Source of the DNA: Pseudomonas resinovorans NBRC 106553
GTDB taxonomy: Bacteria > Pseudomonadota > Gammaproteobacteria > Pseudomonadales > Pseudomonadaceae
Reading direction: 5' to 3'
DNA: 64,000 nucleotides
Assembly (NCBI RefSeq): GCF_000412695.1
Contig: NC_021499.1
Coordinates: forward strand, 4,464,001 to 4,528,000
Every line of letters begins with the position of its first letter. Positions within the stretch are counted from its first letter, which is position 1. The translations under genes were made by a program, and so were the position numbers. The notes under the pieces were generated by a model. The model saw only the letters and a program-made list of their open reading frames with translations, was not told the DNA's origin and made no database searches. Below, piece after piece: positions 15,904 to 25,169 of the stretch.

Positions 15904-16186
15904 AGAACTTGCCGATCTGCTGATCTCGATTCCGCAAAAGGGGTGGCGGATTCTCGCGCATCCCCACTTCCCCCAGTTGACCATGGTCCATAAATAACGA
16001 TTTTTGATTCAGCTTTGGCGTCGCCCTGACGCACAGTGGAAACCCTCGAAAGGCCCGTGCCGCCTGCCTTTGATCGTGTTCACCACGCCCTCCGGCGGAC
16101 TCTGCCCGGTCGTTCGAGGCAACTTTCGGAAGCAACTTCCGCAAGCCTCTTTGCGCAGTGTCCTTGCGACCTCAACAGGAATCTCC

Positions 16187-16846
16187 ATGTCACTGAAAGA
16201 ACTCTCCATCCTCTCGTTGGCGATGGCGCTGACGGGCTGTTCCATGGCCCCCGCCATCGACGACACCCTCATTCGAGCCGACGATCCCGCGTTGCAGCTG
16301 GTCGAACGGGACAAGGCCAGCATCGCCTGGCAAAACCCGTCCACCGCCCTCGCCCGCCACCACGACAAGGTCGTTTACCTCGACCTGCCCAAGCCCGGTT
16401 CATTCGACGGCGCGGTGCAGCTGGAGGGCGACCAACTGGTGCGCCATTTCCGCAGCCAGCTCGAAGGGCAGCTGAGCGCAGCCGGCTACCGCGTGCTGGA
16501 GCGACCCGCACCCGGCGCACTGACGCTGCGCGTGTCCGTCGCCGACCTGCAGCGCAAACCCCGCGACCCGAGCGTGATGGAGTACATCCCGATCGGCTTC
16601 CTGGTGGGGCTGTCGCTGCACGCCACCGGCATCCGCGACGAAACCCTCTACCTGTTCGTCCAGAGCGAGCTCAGCGATGGCCCCGGCGGCGCGAGCCTGC
16701 TGCAGGCCGTGGACCGCGCCAGCGGACGCGACATCGACCCGTCCGCCAGCCCGAAGGTGGATGACCTCTACCCCGCCCTGGACACCGCCGCCCGGCAGAT
16801 CCGCGAACGCCTGGACCGTGCGTTACCCCTCAAGGCCCCGGCCTGA
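16187..16846 (+). CDS. DUF3313-like lipoprotein
   Basis: A 219-residue lipoprotein: a short signal sequence ends in the lipobox ALTGC with the acylated Cys near residue 18. The mature part has the pattern of DUF3313-family outer-membrane lipoproteins (KVVYLDLPKPGSFDG, LEGQLSAAGYRVLERPAPGA, LRVSVADLQRKP). An internal hydrophobic stretch IPIGFLVGLSLHATG is typical of the family. AGGA lies upstream of the ATG. It starts a short unit with the OmpA-like gene 33 bases downstream. The role is unknown. Confidence 0.7.
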   Translation: MSLKELSILSLAMALTGCSMAPAIDDTLIRADDPALQLVERDKASIAWQNPSTALARHHDKVVYLDLPKPGSFDGAVQLEGDQLVRHFRSQLEGQLSAAGYRVLERPAPGALTLRVSVADLQRKPRDPSVMEYIPIGFLVGLSLHATGIRDETLYLFVQSELSDGPGGASLLQAVDRASGRDIDPSASPKVDDLYPALDTAARQIRERLDRALPLKAPA

Positions 16847-16879
16847 TCCCTTCCTTTTCCCAGACATTCAGGACAAATC

Positions 16880-17377
16880 ATGACTTTCGGCAAACAACTG
16901 GCTGCCACCCTCTTCGCCCTCAGTACCCTCAGCGCGGTCGCCGACGATCGCGGTCTGTACCTCGGCGGCGGCGTGACCCGGGTGGAAACCGACGAACACA
17001 GCCTGGGCGACGACGACAGCTACAAGGCCTATGTCGGCTACCGCTTCAACCCTTACCTCGCGGTGGAGGGTGCCTGGGTCGACCTGGGCAGCTTCGACAA
17101 CGGCCAGCGCGACTTCGACGGCCATTCCGTGCAGGCCGCCGCCCACTTCGGCGTGCCGGTGGGCGACCGCCTGCGGTTGTTCGCCAGCGCCGGCGCGCAT
17201 GCCTGGGACGCCGACGGCGACAGCGCCGGCGACGACAGCGACCTGGACCTGACCTACGGCGTTGGCGCGGAGCTGGACCTTTTCCGCAACCTCGGCGTGC
17301 GCGTGGAGCAGGAAGTCCTGAAGGTCGGCGACCTCGAACTGGACCAGACGACCGCCAGCGCCTACTTCCGTTTCTGA
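16880..17377 (+). CDS. OmpA-like outer-membrane beta-barrel protein
   Basis: A 165-residue outer-membrane protein: a signal peptide of about 20 residues, then an eight-strand barrel of the OmpA/opacity type (LYLGGGVTRVETDE, YKAYVGYRFNPYLAVEGAWVD, VQAAAHFGVPVGDRLRLFASAGAHAW) ending in aromatic SAYFRF, the usual barrel-assembly signal. Long acidic Asp-rich stretches (DADGDSAGDDSDLD) may bind calcium or make surface loops. It lies just downstream of the lipoprotein gene and is probably co-transcribed. Confidence 0.8.
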   Translation: MTFGKQLAATLFALSTLSAVADDRGLYLGGGVTRVETDEHSLGDDDSYKAYVGYRFNPYLAVEGAWVDLGSFDNGQRDFDGHSVQAAAHFGVPVGDRLRLFASAGAHAWDADGDSAGDDSDLDLTYGVGAELDLFRNLGVRVEQEVLKVGDLELDQTTASAYFRF

Positions 17378-17469
17378 TACCTCCTGCGGCCCCCTGGTGG
17401 GCCGCCCCTCCCGGCGCATACCGCGCCACCGCGGCCCGCCAGGGCCGTTTCCCCGCCTCCCGACGCAAC

Positions 17470-17492
17470 GCTCCCGGCACAGTGCCGGGAGC
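17470..17492. terminator. Hairpin between convergent genes
   Basis: GCTCCCGGCA-CAG-TGCCGGGAGC is a perfect 10-base stem between the end of the OmpA-like gene and the end of the HlyD-type gene. There is no T-tract, so termination strength is uncertain. Confidence 0.5.
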
Positions 17493-17501
17493 GGTACGGG
17501 A

Positions 17502-18461
17502 TCAATGGAAGGGGAAGATGTAGTTCATCCAGGCCGCCATGCGCAGGAGGATCTTGCGCATCACCGCCACATGGTGGAAATGCTCGCTGTAGAGCGCCGC
17601 CTGGCCATAGGAACCACCGGGCATCAAGGCGGCGTACTTGGCGTACTCCGGGTCGGTGATCTCGATCACCACCGGCACCCGGCCAGCCGGCGGCGAGCCG
17701 CTGAAGCTCAGCAGGGTGCCGGAAGGCTGTACCTGGCCTTCGCCGATAACCCCGATCACTTGCTTCACCTTGCCCGCGAAGACCCGCCCGGGAATGCCGT
17801 CGAAGGCCACTTCCGCCTCGTCGCCGGCGGTCAGGCGCATCTGGCTGTTCTGGCGCATCCAGGCGGCGAAATAGTGCCCCTCGTCCGGGATGAAGACCAT
17901 GCTTGGTCGCAGCGGCAACCTCACCGCGCGCATGCCCGGACGCAGCGACACATGGGTGACGAAGCCCTTGCTGGGCGCCCGTACCACGGTGCTGTCCAGG
18001 TTGAACTGGGCGATGTTCAGCTGCGCCTGCAGGTTGTCCACCCGCGCAGTGGTGAGGTCCACGTCGCGGCGGTTGCCGACGTTGCGCGCGGCCAGTTCAC
18101 GGGCCCGGGACTGGTCGGCGCGGGCCGAGATCAGCTGTGCCTTGATGGACCTGACCTTGTTCTCGAAGGGCGTGGGGTCGATGCGGAACAGCACATCGCC
18201 CTTCTCCAGCGGCTGGTTGGTCCTGACCGGCACCTCGATCACCCGGCCCGAGACTTCGGGAACTATGGGCACGGAGACGAAGTAGCTGCGCGCCACCTCG
18301 GAATAGGGGTGGTTGTAGTTCATGGTGAAGATCAGCGCGCCGATCAGCACCACGCCACCGAGCACGGCGGTGGGCACGCTCCACTTGTTCAGCGGGATGC
18401 GGAAGATCTTGAAGATGGCGACGCAGATGGCCGTGTAGGTGAGGATCAGCAACAGGTCCAT
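17502..18461 (-). CDS. HlyD-family membrane fusion protein (YiaV-like)
   Basis: Periplasmic adaptor protein of the membrane-fusion (HlyD/EmrA) family, 319 residues. Two hydrophobic segments at the N-terminus are followed by the barrel-sandwich hybrid domain split around an alpha-hairpin (VPIVPEVSGRVIEVPVRTNQPLEKGDVLFRID ... STVVRAPSKGFVTHVSLRPGM). It begins two bases after the small DUF3302 gene, a pairing like YiaV-YiaW of E. coli. No outer-membrane factor or pump gene lies beside it. The substrate is unknown. Confidence 0.82.
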   Translation of the reverse strand: MDLLLILTYTAICVAIFKIFRIPLNKWSVPTAVLGGVVLIGALIFTMNYNHPYSEVARSYFVSVPIVPEVSGRVIEVPVRTNQPLEKGDVLFRIDPTPFENKVRSIKAQLISARADQSRARELAARNVGNRRDVDLTTARVDNLQAQLNIAQFNLDSTVVRAPSKGFVTHVSLRPGMRAVRLPLRPSMVFIPDEGHYFAAWMRQNSQMRLTAGDEAEVAFDGIPGRVFAGKVKQVIGVIGEGQVQPSGTLLSFSGSPPAGRVPVVIEITDPEYAKYAALMPGGSYGQAALYSEHFHHVAVMRKILLRMAAWMNYIFPFH

Positions 18462-18462
18462 G

Positions 18463-18807
18463 TCAGCGCTCCTGTGCCGTGCCGGAGGCTTGCGCGTCCT
18501 CCAGCTGGCGCAGGCGCGACTGCAGGTCGGCCAGTTGCCGCTGCAGGTCGGACTTCGGCACGCCGAAGCCCCAGCCACGGTCCTCGCGATACAACATCGC
18601 CCAGATCCACAGGAACGGCCACAGCGCATGGAGGGTGAACAGGCTCACCCAGCCGGCGGCGTGGATGGCGTCCTGGTGGGGGTGGTTGCGTTGCCTGGCG
18701 ATTTCATAAGGGATGTCGTGCAGCACGATGATGCCGTAGAACAGCACCACCACGACGAAGCAAAGCACACCCAAGGCGAAGTAATCGAGCATCCCGTCAC
18801 TGAGCAT
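18463..18807 (-). CDS. DUF3302 small membrane protein (YiaW-like)
   Basis: A 114-residue protein with two membrane segments (LDYFALGVLCFVVVVLFYGI and AAGWVSLFTLHALWPFLWIW) and a coiled-coil C-terminus (SDLQRQLADLQSRLRQLED). This layout and the HlyD-type neighbour are typical of the DUF3302/YiaW family. I chose the ATG at 18807 because AGGA is seven bases upstream; the ATG at 18813 is too close to it. Likely a helper of the adaptor protein. Confidence 0.78.
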   Translation of the reverse strand: MLSDGMLDYFALGVLCFVVVVLFYGIIVLHDIPYEIARQRNHPHQDAIHAAGWVSLFTLHALWPFLWIWAMLYREDRGWGFGVPKSDLQRQLADLQSRLRQLEDAQASGTAQER

Positions 18808-19190
18808 TTTCATTTCCTGATGGACGAAGGCAGGCCTCGGCACCCTGGCCGTCGACCGGTGCGGCGAGGTGTCCTGCAGAGGTGAATTGGCGCTCGCGCA
18901 TCGTGCGCAAGCCAGAGGGCCGATCGGGGCCCATGGAAGCCCGCGTAACGCTCGGGCTGGGTGATCTTGTTGGAAGATCCGCTAGCGGAGCCGGATGGGA
19001 TCACGCTCCGGCAGGGCGCAAAGCCTAGGGACAGGAGCCGGTGAAGACTTGGCATTTCACGACAAATAATTCGCTTTTCATGACAGCGCGATCCAGGTCC
19101 TTGCAACAAAAGGTGTCCTGGTCTTCGTCGCCGCCAGGTGGGGAGGAACGCCGGCGCCCCGCCTCCACGGGGCACCGGGTCGCTATGGCG
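18808..19190. other. Intergenic region, no gene seen
   Basis: This stretch of 383 bases lies between the start of the DUF3302 gene and the end of the peroxidase gene. It must hold the promoter of the DUF3302/HlyD unit. A hairpin GATCTT-GTTGG-AAGATC occurs near 18964-18981. At 19153-19176 GGCGCCCCG-CCTCCA-CGGGGCACC forms a 9-pair stem just past the peroxidase stop and may end its transcript. No open frame with a plausible start and codon pattern was found. Confidence 0.5.
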
Positions 19191-22100
19191 TCAGACCACG
19201 CCGATGAAATCGCTTGCTGCCAGGGCGATATGCCCGACGAGGTCGATCTGGAAGTCGGCGGCGCTGTTGTTGTTCACGTTGCCCTCCACATAGGTGTGCT
19301 CGACACCGCCGACGTTGACGTAATGGAACTTCAGTTGGGCCTGTCCGTTGAATTCGTTGCCGGCACCGTTCCATAGGCCAAGGAAGCTGAAGTCCTGGTT
19401 GCCAGCATTGCCGGGGCCGGACTGCTGGGCGTCGATCGGCCCCAGGTCGATGCGGTCCTGCCCCTGCTGGAAGTCGTTGATCACGTCCCTGGTGGTATTG
19501 CCGGTTCCCGAATCCCCCAGCGCTGCGAAGACGAAGGTGTCGGCGCCGGCGCCGCCGGTGAGCAGGTCACGCCCCGCCCCGCCGGTGAGCCCGTTGGCCA
19601 GCGCATCGCCGGTGAGGCTGTCGGCCCCCGAACCGCCGATGAGGTTCTCGATGCCGCTGAGCAGGTCGTTGCCGATCTGGGTACTGCTGGCGGTGCCGGT
19701 GGCCAGGTTCACCACGGCGGCGGCACCGGTGGCGGAGAGGTCGTAGGTGTCCACGCCGCCACCGCCGGCGTAGGCATCGTTGCCGTCGGCCAGGCTGGCG
19801 ACGAAGCGGTCGTTGCCCAGGCCACCGCTGGCGTTGTCGCTGCCGGAGCCGCCCACCAGGGTGTCGTTGCCGCCGGCGCCGGACAGGTTGTCGTTGCCGC
19901 CCAGGCCTTCCAGGCGGTTGTCCACGTTGTCGCCGGTGAGCTGGTTGGCGCCGCTGCCGCCCAGCACGTTCTCGATGCCGGTGAGCAGGTCGTTGCCGGT
20001 CTGCGCGCTGCCGGCGGTGCCGGCGGCCAGGTCGACGCTGGCGTTGGCGGTGGTGCCGGAGAGGTCGTAGGTGTCCACGCCGGCCCCACCATCGTAGTGG
20101 TCGTTGCCGTCGCCCACGGTGGCCACCAGGGTGTCGTTGCCGGCGCCGCCATCCACGGTGTCGTTGCCGGCCTGGCCGATCAGCCGGTTGTTGCCGGCGT
20201 TGCCCACCAGCAGGTTGTCCAGGGCGTTGCCCACGCCGTTGATGTTGCCGGTGCCGGTCAGAACCAGGTTCTCGACGTTGGCGGCCAGGTTGTAGCTGAC
20301 CGAGGACTGCACGGTGTCGTTGCCGCCGTTCAGGGCCTCGATCACGCCGTCGCCGGTGCCGTTGACCACGTAGGTGTCGTTGCCGGCGCCGCCGGTCATG
20401 CTGTCGTTGCCGCTGCCGCCGTCGAGCAGGTCGCCGCCAGCGCCGCCATTGAGCACGTCATTGCCGGCGTAGCCGAGGATCACATCCTGGAACGCGGTGC
20501 CCACCAGGGCCGCGCGGTTGAGGAAGCCGCCCAGGCCGTTGTCGTTGAACGACGTGCCTTCGATGAAGCGCCCGACCGCCTCGGTGGGGTCGGAGTAGAC
20601 CGTTTCCACGCTGCCGTGGTTGTCGGTGAAGGTGACCGCCACCCGCAACTGCTGGCCGACCTGCGTGGCCAGCGGCGCGTAGGTGGAGGTGGTCGCGCCG
20701 CTGATGGCCATCCACACCGCGCCCGAGAGTACCTGCCACTGGAAGCTGAACGCGCCAGCACCGGAGGGAATGCCATCGGCGTCCTGGATGGCAACGGTGC
20801 TGGCGGTCAGGCGGTATTGCGTCGGCAGTGGCCGACTGGGGGTGGAGGGGGCGGTGGCGAAGCCACTGACCAGCGGTTTGCCGCTGGCCGGCTGGTTGTG
20901 GGTGTCGAGGCTGACGGTGCGGTCGGCGAAGCGCACCTTGTCGATGCCCAGGAGGATGTCGGTGCCGTCCAGGTTCGCCGCGCCGACGCGGTTGTCGGTG
21001 ATGCGGAAGCCACGGATCTCGTTGCTGCCGGGGTTGGTGTCGCTGATCAGGGCGATGCCGTAGTCGGCGAAGTTGCCGCTGTAGGCCGCCACGTCGGCGG
21101 CGCCATCGGCGGTGCCGCCGGCATGGTTGTCGCCGAGGACGAAGCCCGGACGGGCCGCCTGCAGGTCGGTGAAGTGCTGGGCGAAGCCCTGGCTGGCGAG
21201 CAGGTGGTTGAGGTCGGCCAGGCCTATGGAGTCGCCCACCAGCAGGTCGTTGCCGCCGTTGCCCCGGCTGACGTCATCGCCGCTGCCACCGATCAGCCAG
21301 TTCTCGGCGCCGTCGCCGATCAGGCCGGGCAACGGGTTGGCGACGTCGGCCGCATTCGGCCGGGCGTCGTTGAAACGCGAGCCCATCAGGCCTTCGATAT
21401 TGGCCAGCAACGCGTTGAACGGCTGGAACAGCACACCGGTGCCGGGAGCGGCCACGATGTTCTGCTGGTTCAGGTCGGCGGCCGCATCGAGCTGGATGTT
21501 GACGTCGCTGAAGGCCGCGATGTCGAAGCCCACGTCGCCCAGCGCCTCGTCGCCGTCGCCCTGCCCCGGCGCGCCACCGATGCCCGGCAGGAGGATGTCG
21601 TCGCCCTCGCCGCCGAACAACTGGTCGCCGGTGGAGCCGCCGGACACGATGTCGTCGCCGGCCTCGGCGAAGAGGATGTCGGGGCCGTCGCCGCCGTAGA
21701 TCTCGTCGCTGCCGTCGCCGCCATGGACGAGGTCGGTATCGCCACCGGCGTCGATGTAGTCGTTGCCGGCGCCGCCGTAGAGTTCGTCGATCCCGGCCTC
21801 GCCATACAGGTGGTCGTTGCCGTTGCCGCCGATGACGATGTCGATTGCCCCGGCGCTGGTGCCGGCGTAGACGATGTCGTCACCGTCGCCGCCATCGAGG
21901 AAGTCTTCGATGTCGCCGCCGTAGATCACGTCGTTGCCGGTGCCGCCGTAGATGTGGTCGGCGCCCGCCTTGCCGTCCAGCACGTCGTTGCCGCCTTCGC
22001 CGTAGAGTGTGTCGTCGCCGTCGCCGGCATCCAGCCAGTCGGCGTAGTCGGTCCCGGCCACCACTTCATGGGAGTTGTAGCCCACCGCCGCGGTGCCATC

Positions 22101-25100
22101 GGGGTTCTCGCCCTGGTCGGGGCGGTAGTCGCGGATGTAGGTGGTGCCGGCGTGGGTTTCCGGGTTGACCAGGTTCAGCAGCAGGCCGTTGCCACCGATG
22201 CCGCCGGCGCCACCGGTGGAGTACACGCCCACCTGGTGCTGCTCGATGAGCCGGCCGTACTTGTGCTCGCTCTTGTAGGCCGTGGCGGTGGCGCCGGAGT
22301 CCTGGTAGCTGAGCTCGATGTAGCTGTCCATGTAGCCGAACACGTCGCCGGCCAGGTGGCGGGCGTCGGTGGTGCGCTCGATGATGTCCTTGAACTGTTC
22401 GGTGACCACCTGCTCGTTGAGGTTGGTCATGCCCGGCAGGCCGAGGTCGAGGCGGAACAGGTAGTAGAAGCGGTCGCCATCCATCAGCCGTTCCATCTGG
22501 TCTTCGAAGATGGCGTTGAAGGTGGTGCCCAGTTGGCCGGTGTAGACGTGCTTCTCGGCCAGGCCGCCGATCCACAGGTCGATGCGGTTGAAGCCGTCGG
22601 AGCCCGCCACGTACTGGCCGTTCAGGTCGGCGGCGTTGGACAGGAAGCGGGCGGCGTCCTCGGCGCTGACCACGCCGCCGGACCAGGCGACATCGGTGCC
22701 CGTCTGGTCGGCGTCGATGATGGCCTGGGCGTGGACGACGTCGCCGTCGAAGGAGTAGGCGGCGATGAAGTTCACCAGGGATTCGGGGTGGATCATGTTG
22801 TTGGCGAAGTCGCTCCAGCTGGTGTAGGGCGTGAGCGCGTCGACGATCAGGTTGGTGTGGTGCTGGCTGCCCGCCGGGGTCTGCCGCTCGGCGATCAGCG
22901 CGTCATGGATCTGCTGGCGCGCGGCGTTGAGCGTGGGCAGGCCCAGGTCGCGGCCACGGGCGAGGTTGATGGTGGCCAGGTCCAGCGGCTGGCCCAGCAG
23001 GCCCTGCTGCAGGGCCGGGGTGACGAACTCGTCGATCTCGTTGCTGACCTGGCGGGTCATGCCCAGGGCGATGGCGGTGGGCCCTATGTCGGCATACCCC
23101 TGCGGGTCGAGGAAGGCTCGCTCCAGGGCGTAGCGGGTGATGGCCCCGGTCAGGTCGTAGGCGCCGCTGGCGTCGCGCTCCAGGGCGTCGATGGTTTCCC
23201 GCAATTGCGAGTGGCCGAAGCGGAAGGCCGCCTGGCCGTACTCCAGGGAGATGTTGGCGTTGATGCCCGAGTCGTAGGTAACGAACTCCGGCAGGTCAGG
23301 GGTGATCAGCCGCGCGTACTGGTCGATGGCGACGTGCTGGTACTCCATTTCCACGGCCAGCTTGGCAGCCTGGAACAGGTGGTCCTGGTTCCACGACAGG
23401 GTCAGGCCGTCCGCGAGCGTGTAGTTGCCGGCGGCGTCGGTGTAGAAGACGCCGGCGCCGTTGTCGACGCCCACCTGCCAGTTGTGCCGCACGCCCACGT
23501 CGGCCTGGAGGATCTCCCGCTGCAGGTTGATCAGCTGGACGTTGTGGTCCTCGTGGAACACGTGGTGGATGGCGGTGAGGCCGAAGTTCTCGTTGGCCCG
23601 GCCGTCACCGGCGATGTAGTGGTCGCCCACCGACTCCAGCAGCAGCTCGTTGGCCACGGCGTAGTCCGCGCTGCCGGGCGCGGCGAGGATGGAGAAGTTC
23701 GCCGGGTCGACCAGGTCGAACAGGGTCTTCACCGAGCCGTCCAGGTAGTGGATGGCGATGCCGTAGGGGTTGCCCGGGGCGAAGCTGACGCTGGCGATGT
23801 TGGCGTCCAGGCCGGCCAGGCGTGCCTGGTCGACGTGGGCGTCGTCGAAGTGCGGGTTCATGTCCAGCAGCAGCGCTTCGCGGGTGTAGACCGCCTGCAC
23901 GCCGGCGCTGTTCGGGTCGGCGTCCAGCACGTGTCCCTGCTCGTCGCGCACACGGAAGTTGGCCAGGTCGTCCCAGGTCAGGTCGTCGCGCCCGGTGGCG
24001 ACGATGTGCGCGCGCAGTTCGGCGAGGGTGGGCAGGGTCTGGTGGGTGAGCACGCCATCGAGGGTCCAGGCCGCCTCGTCGCTCAGGGTGGTGCCATCGA
24101 ATAGCCGCGCGCCGGCCCGGTACTGGCCGGGGTGGCTCGGGTCCGCCACCCATTCGCGCAGCAGCTGGGTCACGGCGGCGTCGGAGCCATAGGTCTGGTT
24201 CTGGTCGATGTAGGGTGAATCCAGGTTGCGGTACTGCGGATTGCCGGCGGCATCCACGCTGCCGACGCTGGCGCGGTGGATGGTGATCGAGCGCACCGGC
24301 TGGCCGTCCGGGCCGATGGAGCCGTAGAGCGGGTCGTCGGGGGCCAGGGGAATGGTGATGGTGGCGGTCTGGCTGGGTTTGTCGATGAAGTCCAGGCCGT
24401 GGTCGAAGAACTGCCCGAACAGGGTGAACCAGCCGGTGGTCGAGGGGTCGCCGGACACGGTGTTGAGGTTGCGGATGAAGTACTGCCCGCTGTCCGGCGA
24501 GGTCGGGTCGGCCTCGCCCAGTTGGCCGAGCAGGCCCGGGTCGCTGACCACCGCCACGCCATTGGCGTCGTGGAGGATATGGCCCTGGGCGTCGCGGGCG
24601 AACACCACCCCGGCGCTGGCGATGGTCTGGCTGATCATGCGCGGGGTGTAGTCCACCACCGAGGCGGAAGGATCGGCATAGGGCGTGGCGTTGGCGATGT
24701 CGGCATCCGGATGGCTGGCCAGGTACTGCAGCCAGGCGGCGTTGTCGACGTTCTGCCGCACGTAGTGGCTGTAGTCGGGCAGGGTCAGGCGGATGAAGTC
24801 CTGGCCGAAGCTGCCCCAGGCGTGGCCGTCGTGGGTGAGGTTGTTGAAGTAGCCGGAGACGTTGCGCAGGCCGATGGGATCGCGGGCGCCGTTGTACCAG
24901 AGGCTCTCCCCGGCGGGCATGGCGAGGGGATCGAAGCTGCCGTCGGCGCCCAGCACATGGGTCGTGCCATCCGCTGCGATGTAGCCGAACAGCGCCGTGC
25001 CGTCGGTGTCGTACCCCACCACCCGCAGGGTCGGGAAGGCGACCTGCTGCAGCAGGAAGCTAATATCCTTCTGGTTGAGCGTGAAGCTTTTCAGGCTGTA

Positions 25101-25103
25101 CAT
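19191..25103 (-). CDS. Giant RTX haem peroxidase (animal-peroxidase family), type I secretion substrate
   Basis: A 1,970-residue secreted haem peroxidase. The first 1,000 residues or so are an animal-haem-peroxidase domain: FGQFFDHGLDFI holds the distal His region, HHVFHEDHNVQLINLQ and EYQHVAIDQYARLITP match conserved catalytic-core motifs. RTX blocks follow at about residues 1020-1170 and 1540-1850 (repeats such as GGAGNDTLVGG), which fold on binding calcium. The C-terminus (TFVFAALGDSG...IDLGP) resembles the serralysin M10 C-terminal domain and the tail DFIGVV is a typical type I secretion end. There is no Sec signal. No ABC exporter is encoded in the window. The start ATG is 66 bases from the divergent sensor kinase gene. 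Likely roles are oxidant production, adhesion or competition. Confidence 0.88.
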   Translation of the reverse strand: MYSLKSFTLNQKDISFLLQQVAFPTLRVVGYDTDGTALFGYIAADGTTHVLGADGSFDPLAMPAGESLWYNGARDPIGLRNVSGYFNNLTHDGHAWGSFGQDFIRLTLPDYSHYVRQNVDNAAWLQYLASHPDADIANATPYADPSASVVDYTPRMISQTIASAGVVFARDAQGHILHDANGVAVVSDPGLLGQLGEADPTSPDSGQYFIRNLNTVSGDPSTTGWFTLFGQFFDHGLDFIDKPSQTATITIPLAPDDPLYGSIGPDGQPVRSITIHRASVGSVDAAGNPQYRNLDSPYIDQNQTYGSDAAVTQLLREWVADPSHPGQYRAGARLFDGTTLSDEAAWTLDGVLTHQTLPTLAELRAHIVATGRDDLTWDDLANFRVRDEQGHVLDADPNSAGVQAVYTREALLLDMNPHFDDAHVDQARLAGLDANIASVSFAPGNPYGIAIHYLDGSVKTLFDLVDPANFSILAAPGSADYAVANELLLESVGDHYIAGDGRANENFGLTAIHHVFHEDHNVQLINLQREILQADVGVRHNWQVGVDNGAGVFYTDAAGNYTLADGLTLSWNQDHLFQAAKLAVEMEYQHVAIDQYARLITPDLPEFVTYDSGINANISLEYGQAAFRFGHSQLRETIDALERDASGAYDLTGAITRYALERAFLDPQGYADIGPTAIALGMTRQVSNEIDEFVTPALQQGLLGQPLDLATINLARGRDLGLPTLNAARQQIHDALIAERQTPAGSQHHTNLIVDALTPYTSWSDFANNMIHPESLVNFIAAYSFDGDVVHAQAIIDADQTGTDVAWSGGVVSAEDAARFLSNAADLNGQYVAGSDGFNRIDLWIGGLAEKHVYTGQLGTTFNAIFEDQMERLMDGDRFYYLFRLDLGLPGMTNLNEQVVTEQFKDIIERTTDARHLAGDVFGYMDSYIELSYQDSGATATAYKSEHKYGRLIEQHQVGVYSTGGAGGIGGNGLLLNLVNPETHAGTTYIRDYRPDQGENPDGTAAVGYNSHEVVAGTDYADWLDAGDGDDTLYGEGGNDVLDGKAGADHIYGGTGNDVIYGGDIEDFLDGGDGDDIVYAGTSAGAIDIVIGGNGNDHLYGEAGIDELYGGAGNDYIDAGGDTDLVHGGDGSDEIYGGDGPDILFAEAGDDIVSGGSTGDQLFGGEGDDILLPGIGGAPGQGDGDEALGDVGFDIAAFSDVNIQLDAAADLNQQNIVAAPGTGVLFQPFNALLANIEGLMGSRFNDARPNAADVANPLPGLIGDGAENWLIGGSGDDVSRGNGGNDLLVGDSIGLADLNHLLASQGFAQHFTDLQAARPGFVLGDNHAGGTADGAADVAAYSGNFADYGIALISDTNPGSNEIRGFRITDNRVGAANLDGTDILLGIDKVRFADRTVSLDTHNQPASGKPLVSGFATAPSTPSRPLPTQYRLTASTVAIQDADGIPSGAGAFSFQWQVLSGAVWMAISGATTSTYAPLATQVGQQLRVAVTFTDNHGSVETVYSDPTEAVGRFIEGTSFNDNGLGGFLNRAALVGTAFQDVILGYAGNDVLNGGAGGDLLDGGSGNDSMTGGAGNDTYVVNGTGDGVIEALNGGNDTVQSSVSYNLAANVENLVLTGTGNINGVGNALDNLLVGNAGNNRLIGQAGNDTVDGGAGNDTLVATVGDGNDHYDGGAGVDTYDLSGTTANASVDLAAGTAGSAQTGNDLLTGIENVLGGSGANQLTGDNVDNRLEGLGGNDNLSGAGGNDTLVGGSGSDNASGGLGNDRFVASLADGNDAYAGGGGVDTYDLSATGAAAVVNLATGTASSTQIGNDLLSGIENLIGGSGADSLTGDALANGLTGGAGRDLLTGGAGADTFVFAALGDSGTGNTTRDVINDFQQGQDRIDLGPIDAQQSGPGNAGNQDFSFLGLWNGAGNEFNGQAQLKFHYVNVGGVEHTYVEGNVNNNSAADFQIDLVGHIALAASDFIGVV

Positions 25104-25169
25104 GGCGGTCTCCCGTGGCCCGTTGGGGCTTTTCCAAGGTCCTGGAGACAGCTTCGAGGAGTGCCGCAC

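Noticed and set aside
17502..18461. HlyD-family protein as the exporter partner of the RTX peroxidase
   Set aside because: It pairs with a DUF3302 gene (YiaV/YiaW type), has two N-terminal membrane segments, and lacks the neighbouring ABC exporter and TolC genes of a type I system.
20097..24104. A 1,335-residue open frame on the plus strand opposite the RTX peroxidase
   Set aside because: It is the complement shadow of the peroxidase gene: low-complexity Val/Ala/Gly/His-rich translation, no domains, no ribosome site.
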